Source of the DNA: JAHFUS01 sp035689115
Lineage (GTDB): Bacteria; Actinomycetota; Acidimicrobiia; Acidimicrobiales; GCA-2861595
Length of the DNA: 64,000 bases
Assembly: GCA_035689115.1 (NCBI GenBank)
Contig: DASSMA010000049.1
Location: forward strand, 1 to 64,000
Direction of reading: 5' to 3'
The notes under the pieces were generated by a model. The model was not told where the DNA came from and did not search any database. It saw only the letters and a list, made by a program, of their open reading frames with translations. Shown here piece after piece: positions 18,223 to 26,854 of the stretch (position 1 is the first letter of the stretch; every line of letters begins with the position of its first letter). Both the position numbers and the translations under genes were made by a program.

Positions 18223-19095
18223 TCAGCCGGCGACGGGTTGGGCGGACTTGGAGGGCTGCGAGGTACCGGCCGCCGCCGGCTGCACCCGCGCCGGCTTGGG
18301 CTGGCGCAGGAAGAGGTACATCGTGGGAACGAGGTAGGCGAGCCACACGCCGAACTCGAGCCGGGTGGGCGCCGCGCTGATGCTGAACAGGCCCTTGAAG
18401 AGGGTGCCCCACCAGCTCGAGGGCGGGAGGATGCCGGTGGCGTCGACCACCACCCGGTCGAGCCCGCCGGCCAGCAGGAAACCGGCCTCCTGGAGGTCGT
18501 GGAAGCCGTAGGCCAGCACGCCGGCGGCCACGACCACCAGGCCGGCACCGGTGAAGCGGAAGAAGGTGGCCAGGTTGAGGTGGACCGCCCGCCGGTAGAG
18601 CAGGTAGCCGAGCACGACGGCGGTGACCAGCCCCAGCACGGCGCCGACCACCGGGCTAGCGCTGTTGCCGGTGGCCTCGACGGCCGTCCACACGAACAGC
18701 GCCGTCTCCAGGCCCTCCCGGGCGACGGCCACGAAGGCGGTGAGGACGAGGGCGGCCGTGCCCATCGCCAGGGCGGCGTCGATCTTGTGGTGGAGCTCGC
18801 CCTTGAGGGAGCGGGCCGTGCGCCGCATCCAGAAGATCATCCAGGTGACGAAGGCCACGGCGAACAGCGACATGACGCCGCCGAAGGCCTCCTGGGCCCT
18901 GAACGACAGCTGGCGGGAGGTGAAGGTGAGGAGGGCGCCGGCGACCAGGCTCAGGCCGACGGCCAGGCCGATGCCGGTCCAGATCGGCCGGAGGGCAGCG
19001 CGGCGGTCGCTGCGCACGACGTAGGCGACGAGGATGCCGACGACGAGCGCCGCCTCCAGACCTTCCCGCAATCCGATGAGATAATTGGCCAGCAC
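18223..19095 (-). CDS. efeU: EfeU/FTR1-family iron permease
   Basis: 290 residues from GTG 19095. Seven or so membrane helices. Two REGLEA-type iron-binding motifs are present, GLREGLEAALV near the N-terminus and VAREGLETALF in the fourth helix, as in FTR1/EfeU, which moves iron across the membrane after oxidation of Fe(II). The C-terminal tail is Pro/Ala-rich. The ribosome site GGAAGG is 10 nt upstream. Two palindromic operators overlap the likely promoter, pointing to iron repression. There is no efeB peroxidase nearby. Confidence 0.88.
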   Translation of the reverse strand: MLANYLIGLREGLEAALVVGILVAYVVRSDRRAALRPIWTGIGLAVGLSLVAGALLTFTSRQLSFRAQEAFGGVMSLFAVAFVTWMIFWMRRTARSLKGELHHKIDAALAMGTAALVLTAFVAVAREGLETALFVWTAVEATGNSASPVVGAVLGLVTAVVLGYLLYRRAVHLNLATFFRFTGAGLVVVAAGVLAYGFHDLQEAGFLLAGGLDRVVVDATGILPPSSWWGTLFKGLFSISAAPTRLEFGVWLAYLVPTMYLFLRQPKPARVQPAAAGTSQPSKSAQPVAG

Positions 19096-19117
19096 CGCCG
19101 GGGTACCTTCCGTTCGT

Positions 19118-19133
19118 CTAAGGATCACCTTAG
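19118..19133 (-). promoter_or_regulatory. Palindromic operator 1 (DtxR/IdeR-like) over the efeU -10 region
   Basis: CTAAGG-4 nt-CCTTAG is a perfect 6-bp inverted repeat. On the minus strand it holds TAAGGT (19132-19127), a possible -10 box 17 bp after TTAGGT in operator 2. The TTAGG/CCTAA style resembles IdeR/DtxR sites, but it is shorter than the classical 19-bp box. Confidence 0.55.
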
Positions 19134-19140
19134 CCCATGT

Positions 19141-19156
19141 CTAAGGTGCACCTAAC
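19141..19156 (-). promoter_or_regulatory. Palindromic operator 2 (DtxR/IdeR-like) over the efeU -35 region
   Basis: Reads GTTAGGTGCACCTTAG on the minus strand, an imperfect repeat centred 23 bp from operator 1. Its TTAGGT (19155-19150) would be the -35 element. Confidence 0.55.
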
Positions 19157-19203
19157 CTCTCGGTAAGTATCCGCGACACCTACCGGTGTTGGCAACCCCC
19201 TCT

Positions 19204-19989
19204 TCAGGCCGGTTTGCGGCGAAGGTCCCGGATCAGCTGGTGGTCCGAGGTGAAGAGCCGGCGCACGGTGAGCTCTCCGGCCAGCACGGCGGCGAAGGCG
19301 TTGCCGCCGAGCAGCATGTACATCACCACCAGCTGGAGACGGATGGCCTCGAGGGGCTGGGCACCGGCCAGGATCATGCCGGTCATGGCACCGGGCAGGG
19401 CCACCAGGCCCACCACCTTGGTGTTCTCGACCACCGGGAGCATGCCGCTGCGCAGGGCCCGGCGGTGCCAGGGCAGCGACGCCTGGTGGGCCGTCTGCCC
19501 GAGGCTGAGGCGGGCCTCGACCTCCCGGCGGGCACCGGCCAGGTCGTCGCGCAACGTGGTCATCACCAGGGCGGCGCTGATCATGGCGTTGGACAGCACC
19601 ATGGACCCGAGCGGCACGACGGCCCGGGCCTCGACCGGCACGATGCCGAGGACGGTGAGCACCCCGAGGGTGCCGGCGGTGGCGGCCCCCAGGGCGATCC
19701 CGGCGATCACCGCGCCCCCTGGCACCGCCCTGGCCCGCCGGCCGGCGGTGAGGGCGGCGGTGACCACCATCACGGCCAGCACGGCGATGCTGGTGACCCC
19801 GTGGCCGTCGAACACGAACTCCAACACGTACCCGACGGCCAGCAGCTGGACGAAGGAGCGGATGGTGGCGACCGCCATGTCCTTCTCCAGGCCCAGGCCG
19901 CGGACGCGGGAGATCACCATGCCCACCGCCACCAGGGCGACGGCGAGGGCGACGTCCTTGTAGCCGATGGCGCCGCTCAGGTCGTTCAC
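19204..19989 (-). CDS. fetB: FetB-type ABC exporter permease (UPF0014)
   Basis: 261 residues from GTG 19989, which overlaps the upstream fetA stop as GTGA. Family landmarks: a series of about seven helices, MAVATIRSFVQLLAVGYVLEFVF, PLGSMVLSNAMISAALV, and GAMTGMILAGAQPLEAIRLQLVVMY, all typical of YbbM/FetB. With FetA it forms an ABC exporter linked in E. coli to iron homeostasis and oxidative stress. It lies just upstream of the iron permease unit on the same strand but is separated by the operators, so it is probably a different transcript. Confidence 0.85.
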   Translation of the reverse strand: MNDLSGAIGYKDVALAVALVAVGMVISRVRGLGLEKDMAVATIRSFVQLLAVGYVLEFVFDGHGVTSIAVLAVMVVTAALTAGRRARAVPGGAVIAGIALGAATAGTLGVLTVLGIVPVEARAVVPLGSMVLSNAMISAALVMTTLRDDLAGARREVEARLSLGQTAHQASLPWHRRALRSGMLPVVENTKVVGLVALPGAMTGMILAGAQPLEAIRLQLVVMYMLLGGNAFAAVLAGELTVRRLFTSDHQLIRDLRRKPA

Positions 19990-20582
19990 TTCCGCATCTC
20001 GATCACGTGGTCGGCCAGGCGGGCGGTCTGCTCCGGGTCGTGGCTCACCATCACGACGGTGAGGCCGTCGGCCGCCAGCGAGGCCACCAGCGCCTCGACG
20101 CCGGCCTTGGACTCGGTGTCGAGGGCCGAGGTGGGCTCGTCCAGCACCAGGACCTCCGGGCCGAGGGCCAGGGCCCGGGCCAGGCACATCCGCTGCGCCT
20201 CGCCCACCGAGAGCCGGTCCGCCTCCCGGCCGGTCAGGGCCGGCGCTAGGCCCACCCGTTGCAGCAGGGCGGCGTGGTCGCCTTCGCCGAGGTTGTCGGC
20301 CACCGTGCCGGGGAACGTGACCGGCACCTGGCTCACGTACTGCACCCGCCGGCGCAGGGCCAGGACGTCGTAGCTGCGCACGTCGGCGCCGTCGAGCAGG
20401 ACGGCGCCGGCGTCGGGGTCGTCGAGGCGGTTCAGCAGCCGCAGCAGCGTGGTCTTCCCCGACCCCGAGGGGCCCACCATCACGGTCAGGCCCTGGGAGG
20501 GGATGCGGGCCGAGAAGCCCTCGACGATGGGCCCGTCGTCGCCGTCGACGCGGACGTCGACGTACTCGAAGCGGTCGCCCAC
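19986..20582 (-). CDS. fetA: FetA-type ABC transporter ATPase
   Basis: 198 residues. Walker A GPSGSGKTTLL (about 38-48), Q-loop VQYVSQVPVTFPGTV, signature LSVGEAQRMCLARAL, Walker B VLVLDEPTSALD and the switch VVMVSHDPEQ are all present. At about 200 residues it is a compact ATPase like YbbL/FetA. It couples to the permease encoded immediately downstream through a GTGA overlap. GTG start; earlier in-frame codons are lacking. Confidence 0.87.
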   Translation of the reverse strand: MGDRFEYVDVRVDGDDGPIVEGFSARIPSQGLTVMVGPSGSGKTTLLRLLNRLDDPDAGAVLLDGADVRSYDVLALRRRVQYVSQVPVTFPGTVADNLGEGDHAALLQRVGLAPALTGREADRLSVGEAQRMCLARALALGPEVLVLDEPTSALDTESKAGVEALVASLAADGLTVVMVSHDPEQTARLADHVIEMRK

Positions 20583-20612
20583 GCCCGCATTCTCGCGGGT
20601 GGGGCGCCGGTG

Positions 20613-22028
20613 TCAGCGCCGGGCGGGGCCGGCCCGCTCGGCGGCGGCCCGGAGGGCCTGGGCCCGGTCCTTCAGCTTGACCAGCCCGGACCGCACCCGG
20701 CGCCCCAGCTCCTCCGCCGCCCGGGCGGCGCCAGCCGGGGCCGGGGACGGCGGGCGGGACGGCACGGCGCTGGCCGCCGCCCGCCAGGCGCCGACGGCGA
20801 CGGGCTCGCGCACCGGGCGGCGGGCCGGCGGCGGGGCCGGGGCGGCCGGCGGGCGTACTCTGTGCCGGGCCGGCGGTCGGTCGGTGTCGCCGGCCACCGG
20901 CGCGCCGGCTTCGACGGCCGCCGGCATCCCGGCGCCGACCAGGATCACCGGCGTGGCACCGCCGAGGAGGGCCAGGCGGCGGAGGGTGGCCAGGCGGGTG
21001 ACGGCGGCGACGGTGGGATCCGGGTCGACGACGACGAGGGGCGGGTGGCCGGCGCCGAAGGTGTCCTCGGCGGCCTGGAGGCCGGCGGCCGCCTCGGCCC
21101 ACGCCGTCTCGGCGGCCACGGCCGGCGCCGCCGCCCGCTCGGCGATGTCCAGGTCGGCGGCCAGCCGGTCGGCGCTGGTGAGGGCGACGGTGCCGCCCAC
21201 CAGCGTGCGCCAGGCGCCGCCCGCCGCCCGCAGCTCCTCCTCGGCGGCGGTGACCCGAGCGGCCCGGCGGTCCCAGGCGGCGGCCCGCTCCTCGAGGACG
21301 GTGAGCCCGGCGAGGGTGCTCACGTTCATCGACCGCAGGGCCGACCACCGCCGGCGGGCGGCCAGGCGGGCATGGTGGGCCGGCACCGCCACCGACGTGG
21401 CGGTGAAGGCGAGGCCGAGGAGCGGGAGGACGGCGACGAGGAGCATGGCGGCGTCGAAGGCCTCGGTGGCCAGCCGGCCGGCGACGATGCAAGCGGCCAG
21501 CAGGTTGGCGGCAGCCAGGACCGGAAGGGTGCGGCGGAGGGCGTCGCCCCGCTCCCAGCGGGTGTGCTCGACGTCGGCTTGGGCGGCGCGCGCCTGGGCC
21601 GCCGCCGCTGCGTCGAACGAGGGGCGGGCGCCCACCGCGTCCCGGGCCTCGCGCAAGCGCTCGGCGGCCAGGTGCACGGCGTGGGCGGTGTCGCGGACGG
21701 CGTGCGAGGTGAGGCCGCGTGGCAGTGTCCGCAGGCCGGGGTGGGCGTCGACGGCGGCGTCGGCCTGGACGCGGGCGGCCCGGGCCTCCTCGCCCAGGCG
21801 GCGCACCCGCTCGGCCAGGGGCGCCAGCGCCGCCTGCCGGCGCTCGGCCAGCTCGGCGGCCGCTTCGTCTTCGGTGAGGGGCGGGCCGGCCCCCAGGGCG
21901 CCGGCCAGCACGAGGGCCGAGGCGGCGGCGTCGGAGGCGGGGACGAGCACGGCCCCCGGCGGCGGGGGGTCGGGCACGAGCGACACGCTGGGCAACGCGA
22001 GCACCCCGGCGTCGGTCCCCGAAGGCAT
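20613..22028 (-). CDS. Large hypothetical membrane protein with coiled-coil flanks
   Basis: 471 residues. Long Ala/Arg/Glu-rich helices (about 50-160 and 250-310) bracket two adjacent hydrophobic helices (about 168-215, LPVLAAANLLAACIVAGRL and AAMLLVAVLPLLGLAFTATSVAV). A short alpha/beta segment (PPLVVVDPDPTVAAVTRLATL, then ATPVILVGAGMP) resembles part of a nucleotide-type fold without a recognisable P-loop. The C-terminus is Pro/Arg-rich. A TACCGT box lies 8 nt upstream of the ATG, suggesting a leaderless mRNA. No family recognised. Confidence 0.65.
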   Translation of the reverse strand: MPSGTDAGVLALPSVSLVPDPPPPGAVLVPASDAAASALVLAGALGAGPPLTEDEAAAELAERRQAALAPLAERVRRLGEEARAARVQADAAVDAHPGLRTLPRGLTSHAVRDTAHAVHLAAERLREARDAVGARPSFDAAAAAQARAAQADVEHTRWERGDALRRTLPVLAAANLLAACIVAGRLATEAFDAAMLLVAVLPLLGLAFTATSVAVPAHHARLAARRRWSALRSMNVSTLAGLTVLEERAAAWDRRAARVTAAEEELRAAGGAWRTLVGGTVALTSADRLAADLDIAERAAAPAVAAETAWAEAAAGLQAAEDTFGAGHPPLVVVDPDPTVAAVTRLATLRRLALLGGATPVILVGAGMPAAVEAGAPVAGDTDRPPARHRVRPPAAPAPPPARRPVREPVAVGAWRAAASAVPSRPPSPAPAGAARAAEELGRRVRSGLVKLKDRAQALRAAAERAGPARR

Positions 22029-22090
22029 GTCACAAGACGGTAGCGAGGGGGCGTTCGCGATCCGCGGATACCAGGCGCCACACTGGCGGG

Positions 22091-23302
22091 ATGCGGCGCC
22101 TCCTCGCCCTGCTGGCCCTGGTGGCCGCCGCCGTCGGCGTCCCGTCCGCCCGGGCGGCCCCGGCGGACCCGCTGGCCGACGTGCAGAAGGTGCTCGACGC
22201 CCGGACCGCCGCCGTCGCCGGCAGGGACCGCGCCGCGTTCCTCGCCACGGTGGACCCGAAGGCGCCGGCCGACTTCCGCAAGGCCCAGGCCCAGGAGTTC
22301 GACGGGCTCGTCTCGCTGCCGCTGGCCTCGTTCGCCCTGAAGGCCACCACCGAGGACACGGGCGACCTCGGCGTGGGGCTGGCGGGCCGCTACGGCGGCG
22401 TCCGGGTGTTCCTGCCCGAGACGCGCCAGATCTACCGGTTGGCGGGGTACGACGACCGCGACGCCGTCGACCACCTCTGGTTGACCTACGTCGAGCGGGA
22501 CGGGCACTGGTACGTCGCCGGCGACGCCGACCTCGACGCCCTCGGCTACCAGACCGACAAGCAACTCTGGGACTTCGGCCCCGTGCAGCTCCAGCGCAGC
22601 GAGCACGTGCTGGTGCTGAGCCACCCCGAGCAGGCGCAGCGGGCGGCCGCCCTGGCGTCCCTGGCCGAGCAGGCGGTGGCCCAGCTCGGCGGGCGGTGGG
22701 ACCAGCCGTGGTCGGGCCACGTCCCCATGGTCCTGGCCGGGTCGGTGGGCGAGCTGGAGCGGCTCCTCGAGTCGACGGTGGACCTCGACAAGTTCGTGGC
22801 CTTCGCCGCCTACGGCGTCGAGCGCGACGACGGCTGGGTCACCACCGCGCCCCGCATCTACGTGCAGGACGCCCGCCTGTCCGCCTACCCCCCGGCCAAC
22901 CAGGTCGAGACGCTGGTCCACGAGCTGACCCACGTGGCCGCCGCGTCCCTCTCCGGCCCGCTCATGCCGGCGTGGGTGCAGGAGGGGGTGGCCGACTGGG
23001 TGGCCACCGGCCGCTCGACCAGCGAGCGGAGGCCGGCCGGCGGCGACGCCGTGCTGCCCCGCGACTACGAGATGAGCACCGGCGCCCAGGCGTCGATCGT
23101 CCGGGCCTACAAGGAGAGCCGCTCGGCCATCTCGCTGCTGGCCGCCCGGGCCGGCGTCGGGGCCCCGTCGGCGTTCCTCGTCCGCCTGGGGGCGGCGCGG
23201 GAGGCGCCCGGCAGCGTGGACCACAACGTGGACGAGGCGCTGAAGGCGTCGTCGGGGATGACGCTCGACCAATTCCAGGCGGCCTGGGCCGGCCGGCGCT
23301 GA
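22091..23302 (+). CDS. Secreted gluzincin-type metallopeptidase (peptidase MA-like)
   Basis: 403 residues. Signal peptide about 1-23 (ALLALVAAAVGVPSARA). An N-terminal alpha/beta region (about 25-170) looks like the NTF2-like part seen in related proteins. The catalytic motif VHELTHVAAA is followed by WVQEGVADWVA, whose Glu is the likely third zinc ligand, as in peptidase MA families. The C-terminus (EALKASSGMTLDQFQAAW) fits the end of that domain. Substrate unknown. It ends 13 nt before thrS. Confidence 0.82.
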   Translation: MRRLLALLALVAAAVGVPSARAAPADPLADVQKVLDARTAAVAGRDRAAFLATVDPKAPADFRKAQAQEFDGLVSLPLASFALKATTEDTGDLGVGLAGRYGGVRVFLPETRQIYRLAGYDDRDAVDHLWLTYVERDGHWYVAGDADLDALGYQTDKQLWDFGPVQLQRSEHVLVLSHPEQAQRAAALASLAEQAVAQLGGRWDQPWSGHVPMVLAGSVGELERLLESTVDLDKFVAFAAYGVERDDGWVTTAPRIYVQDARLSAYPPANQVETLVHELTHVAAASLSGPLMPAWVQEGVADWVATGRSTSERRPAGGDAVLPRDYEMSTGAQASIVRAYKESRSAISLLAARAGVGAPSAFLVRLGAAREAPGSVDHNVDEALKASSGMTLDQFQAAWAGRR

Positions 23303-23303
23303 T

Positions 23304-23309
23304 TACGCT
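23304..23309 (+). promoter_or_regulatory. -10 box (TACGCT) of leaderless thrS
   Basis: Six nucleotides before GTG 23316, which favours that GTG over the ATG at 23319. Confidence 0.5.
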
Positions 23310-23315
23310 CGACCG

Positions 23316-25259
23316 GTGATGGCCACCGTGACCGTGTCCCTGCCCGACGGCTCCACCCGCGAACTGCCCGGCGGGTCCACGGCCGCCGACCTCGCCGCGG
23401 CCATCGGCGCCGGCCTGGCCCGGGCGGCCATCGCCGCCAAGGTCGACGGGGCGCCGGTCGACCTGGCCGCCCCCCTCCCCGACGGCGCGGCGGTCGAGAT
23501 CGTCAAGGCCGACTCCGACGCCGGCCGCCACATCCTGCGCCACTCCACCGCCCACGTGATGGCCCAGGCCGTCCTCCAGCTGTGGCCGGGCGCCAAGTTC
23601 GCCATCGGCCCGCCCATCGAGAACGGCTTCTACTACGACTTCGACCTGCCCGGCGGCGCCTCGTTCAGCGACGACGACCTGGAGCGCATCGAGGCGCGCA
23701 TGCGGGAGATCGTGGCCGAGAACCAGCCGTTCGTGAGGGAGGAGCTCTCCCGGGACGAGGGCCTGGCCCTGTTCGCCGACCAGCCCTACAAGGTGGAGAT
23801 CATCGAGGGCGTCGACGCCGAGGAGGGCGCCGCCGGCGGGGCGGTGAGCGCCTACCGCAACACCGAGCAGTTCGTCGACCTGTGCCGCGGGCCGCACGTG
23901 CCGTCCACCTCCCGGCTGGGCGCCTTCAAGCTCACCCGGGTGGCCGGCGCCTACTGGCGGGGCGACGAGCACAAGGCCCAGCTCCAGCGCGTCTACGGCA
24001 CGGCGTGGGAGTCGGAGAAGGCGCTCCAGGAGCACTTGCGGATGCTGGAGGAGGCCGAGAAGCGCGACCACCGCCGCCTCGGCCTGGAGCTCGACCTGTT
24101 CCACTTCCCCCCCGAGATCGGCAGCGGGCTGGCCGTGTTCCATCCGAAGGGCGGTCTCGTCCGCCGGCTGATGGAGGACTACTCGCGGTCGGAGCACGAG
24201 CGGGCGGACTACCAGTTCGTCTACACCCCGCACCTCACCAAGTCCACGCTGTTCGAGACCTCCGGGCACCTCCAGTGGTACGCCGAGGGCATGTACCCGC
24301 CCATGGAGCTGGAGGGGGCGAAGTACTACCCCAAGCCCATGAACTGCCCCATGCACATCCTCATCTACAAGTCGCAGCAGCGGTCGTACCGCGAGCTGCC
24401 GCTGCGGCTGTACGAGCTGGGCACCGTGTACCGCTACGAGCGCTCCGGCGTGCTGCACGGCCTCCTGCGGGCGCGGGGCTTCACCCAGGACGACTCCCAC
24501 ATCTTCTGCACCCCCGAGCAGCTGGCCCCCGAGCTGTCCAGCCTGCTGGCGTTCATCCTGCGGCTGCTGCGCACCTTCGGGTTCCAGGAGTTCGAGGCGG
24601 AGCTGGCCACCCGGCCCGACAAGTACGTGGGCGATCCCTCCTTGTGGGACATCGCCACCGACGCCCTGCACGAGGCCCTGAAGGCGGCCGACATCCCCTA
24701 CGTGGTGGCCGAGGGCGAGGGCGCGTTCTACGCCCCGAAGATCGACGTCCACATCCGCGACGCCATCGGCCGGCGCTGGCAGATGTCCACCCTCCAGGTC
24801 GACCTCCAGTTCCCCACCCGCTTCGACCTGGAGTTCACCGGGTCGGACAACGCCCGCCACCGTCCCTACATGGTCCACCGGGCCCTGTTCGGGTCGGTGG
24901 AGCGGTTCTTCGGCGTGCTGCTGGAGCATTTCGCCGGCGCCTTCCCGGCCTGGCTGGCGCCGGTGCAGGCGCGGGTCCTGGGCGTGCGGAACGACCACGA
25001 CGACCACGCCGCCGCCCTCGCCTCCCGGCTGCGGGCGGGCGGCTTCCGGGCCGACTGGGTGGCCGGCGACGAGCCCCTCGGCGCCCGCATCCGCCGGGCC
25101 AAGCTGGAGAAGCTCCCCTACGTGCTGGTCGTGGGCGACGACGACGTGGCCGCCGGCACCGTGGGGGTCAACGCCCGCGGCTCGGAGCGGCCCGAGCGCG
25201 GCGTGCCGGTCGACGACTTCGTGGCGCGCCTGCGGGCCGAGGTCGACGCCCGCTCGTGA
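23316..25259 (+). CDS. thrS: Threonyl-tRNA synthetase
   Basis: 647 residues. TGS domain (about 1-62), editing SAD domain with HSTAHVMAQA (HxxxH) and CRGPH, then a class II core: motif 2 in VYRYERSGVLHGLLRARGF and motif 3 in MVHRALFGSVERFFG; a zinc Cys lies in KPMNCPMHI. The anticodon-binding domain is C-terminal (VLGVRNDHDDHAA, then GDDDVAAGTVGVNARG). It charges tRNA-Thr and edits Ser. The following HIT gene overlaps by GTGA, the arrangement also known in mycobacteria. Confidence 0.96.
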   Translation: MMATVTVSLPDGSTRELPGGSTAADLAAAIGAGLARAAIAAKVDGAPVDLAAPLPDGAAVEIVKADSDAGRHILRHSTAHVMAQAVLQLWPGAKFAIGPPIENGFYYDFDLPGGASFSDDDLERIEARMREIVAENQPFVREELSRDEGLALFADQPYKVEIIEGVDAEEGAAGGAVSAYRNTEQFVDLCRGPHVPSTSRLGAFKLTRVAGAYWRGDEHKAQLQRVYGTAWESEKALQEHLRMLEEAEKRDHRRLGLELDLFHFPPEIGSGLAVFHPKGGLVRRLMEDYSRSEHERADYQFVYTPHLTKSTLFETSGHLQWYAEGMYPPMELEGAKYYPKPMNCPMHILIYKSQQRSYRELPLRLYELGTVYRYERSGVLHGLLRARGFTQDDSHIFCTPEQLAPELSSLLAFILRLLRTFGFQEFEAELATRPDKYVGDPSLWDIATDALHEALKAADIPYVVAEGEGAFYAPKIDVHIRDAIGRRWQMSTLQVDLQFPTRFDLEFTGSDNARHRPYMVHRALFGSVERFFGVLLEHFAGAFPAWLAPVQARVLGVRNDHDDHAAALASRLRAGGFRADWVAGDEPLGARIRRAKLEKLPYVLVVGDDDVAAGTVGVNARGSERPERGVPVDDFVARLRAEVDARS

Positions 25260-25741
25260 GTTTCGACCGGCTGTGGGCCGGGTGGCGGGCCGAGTACGTG
25301 GGGTCCGCCATCGACGAGCCCGACGACGGCGGGTGCGTGCTGTGCCGGGTGCTCGACGCCGGCCACCACGTCGTCTGGCGGGGCGAGGCGGTGGCGGTGA
25401 TCCTCAACGCCTACCCCTACACCACCGGCCACGTGATGGTCCTGCCCGTGCGCCACCTGGCCGAGCTCGAGGATCTCGACCCTCCCGAGGCGGCCGCCCT
25501 CTGGGCTGGCGTCGCCGACGCCGTCAAGGCCGTGAAGTCCGCCTACCGCCCCCACGGCCTCAACGTGGGCGCCAACCTGGGCCGGGCCGGCGGCGCCGGC
25601 GTCCCCGGGCACCTGCACCTGCACGTGGTGCCCCGCTGGGAGGGCGACACCAACTTCATGACCGCGGTCGCCGGCACCCGCGTGCTCCCCGAGTCGCTCG
25701 ACGCCAGCCACGAGCGGTTGCAGGCGGCCTGGCCGGCGTAG
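25256..25741 (+). CDS. HIT-family hydrolase/phosphorylase
   Basis: 161 residues from GTG 25256. A Cys pair (CVLCRVL) near the N-terminus matches the zinc knuckle of some HIT proteins. The core has NAYPYTTGHVMVLPVRH and the catalytic HLHLHVVPRW triad (His-x-His-x-His). Such proteins act on nucleotide adducts such as Ap4A or AMP-lysine. The overlap with thrS suggests a link to by-products of aminoacylation, since aminoacyl-tRNA synthetases make Ap4A; that link is inference. Confidence 0.9.
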   Translation: MSFDRLWAGWRAEYVGSAIDEPDDGGCVLCRVLDAGHHVVWRGEAVAVILNAYPYTTGHVMVLPVRHLAELEDLDPPEAAALWAGVADAVKAVKSAYRPHGLNVGANLGRAGGAGVPGHLHLHVVPRWEGDTNFMTAVAGTRVLPESLDASHERLQAAWPA

Positions 25742-25845
25742 GGCCGTTGGGCCCTGGGAACGAGGCCTCCCCGTTCCTACGGTGATGGGATAGCCGGGCA
25801 TGCCGGCACGGTGCCGCTTTGCTTCGGCGGGGAAGGCGGTGCGCC

Positions 25846-26286
25846 ATGGCGACACCCACCGGCACGATGGACGGGAAAGGGACGGTTCGGCATCACCGCC
25901 TTTCACCCTTCTCCCGCCATTTCCTCCAGATGATCGGCGTCATGACGGCCGGCATGATCGTGAGCGTCGCGATCTTCCTGACCATCGTCGGGATGACCTG
26001 GGACGAGGCGACGCTCGACCACCCGCTCGCTTCCCTGCTCGTGGTCGCCGCCGGCATGACCGTGCCGATGTCGGTGTGGATGCTGCACCGGGGCATGGGC
26101 GTCCGGAACACCGCCGAGATGGCGGCGGCGATGGCCGTCCCCGTGGTTCCCTTCCTGTGCCTGGTGTGGTTCGGGGCGACCAGGAGCGCCTGGTGCGGCG
26201 CCTACTGCGTCACCTCTGTCGTGGCGATGGTCGTCCTCATGCGCCACCGCCGCGACCAGTACTCCATGGATATGGCCCCCCCGTAG
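25846..26286 (+). CDS. Small polytopic membrane protein
   Basis: 146 residues from ATG 25846, preceded by GGAAGG. Four hydrophobic helices are visible (about 25-48, 56-75, 90-110, 112-130), the first and second Met-rich (MIGVMTAGMIVSVAIFLTIVGM; VVAAGMTVPMSVWMLHRGMG). Two Cys lie in the fourth (SAWCGAYCVTSVV). The Met/His content would suit metal contact, but no family was recognised. Confidence 0.65.
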   Translation: MATPTGTMDGKGTVRHHRLSPFSRHFLQMIGVMTAGMIVSVAIFLTIVGMTWDEATLDHPLASLLVVAAGMTVPMSVWMLHRGMGVRNTAEMAAAMAVPVVPFLCLVWFGATRSAWCGAYCVTSVVAMVVLMRHRRDQYSMDMAPP

Positions 26287-26320
26287 CGGGAAGCGCCGTC
26301 GGGCTTTGCGTGCCGCGTCG

Positions 26321-26326
26321 TACCCT
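26321..26326 (+). promoter_or_regulatory. -10 box (TACCCT) of a leaderless transcript
   Basis: Six nucleotides before the ATG at 26333. Confidence 0.5.
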
Positions 26327-26332
26327 GTGCCC

Positions 26333-26842
26333 ATGACGGAGGCGACCGACACCGAGGACCAGCCAGGGGACCAGCTCCCCGAGGACCTCGACGTCACGGC
26401 CTACGTCGGCCCCTACACCTTCCCGGACAACAGCCGGCGGCGGGTCCCGGGCATCCTCTACCTGGTGGTGGCGGCCGGATGCCTGGCGCTCTGGCTGGCG
26501 TCGGGCGGCGACGGGGTGCTGGTGAACGAGGGCATGCTGCTGGCCGGCCTGCTGCTCGGCGCCGTGGGGCTCTACCAACTGGCCGCCGCCTGGCCCCTCG
26601 GGGTGCGGGAGACCGACGCGCTGGTGGCGGCCACCAAGCAGGTCGGGTTCCCCGTGGGCCACGCCTCCGCCCAGCTGGCGTGGCGGGGCCTGCGCAGCCG
26701 CCCCACATGGCGCATCCTGCTCTACTCGGCCGAGGACCCGCCGCGCCAGCGGGGCCTGGTGCTGGTCGACGGCGTGGACGGCTCGGTGGTGGCCCACTTC
26801 GTGGAGGACAACCCCGAGGACTGGAGCACGCTGAAGAAGTAG
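26333..26842 (+). CDS. Conserved hypothetical membrane protein
   Basis: 169 residues. An acidic N-terminus (TEATDTEDQPGDQLPEDLD) is followed by DVTAYVGPYTFPDNSRRR, two helices (about 44-62 and 69-88) and a soluble beta-rich C-terminus (WRILLYSAEDPPRQRGLVLVDGVDG...). No known domain. It begins from a leaderless-type promoter and is convergent with the lipoprotein gene ending at 26855. Confidence 0.7.
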   Translation: MTEATDTEDQPGDQLPEDLDVTAYVGPYTFPDNSRRRVPGILYLVVAAGCLALWLASGGDGVLVNEGMLLAGLLLGAVGLYQLAAAWPLGVRETDALVAATKQVGFPVGHASAQLAWRGLRSRPTWRILLYSAEDPPRQRGLVLVDGVDGSVVAHFVEDNPEDWSTLKK

Positions 26843-26854
26843 CGGCCGCTCGGT

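Noticed and set aside
20613..22028. Assigning the hypothetical membrane protein to the FetAB transporter
   Set aside because: It is next to fetA but begins from its own promoter-like box and shares no transport motif.
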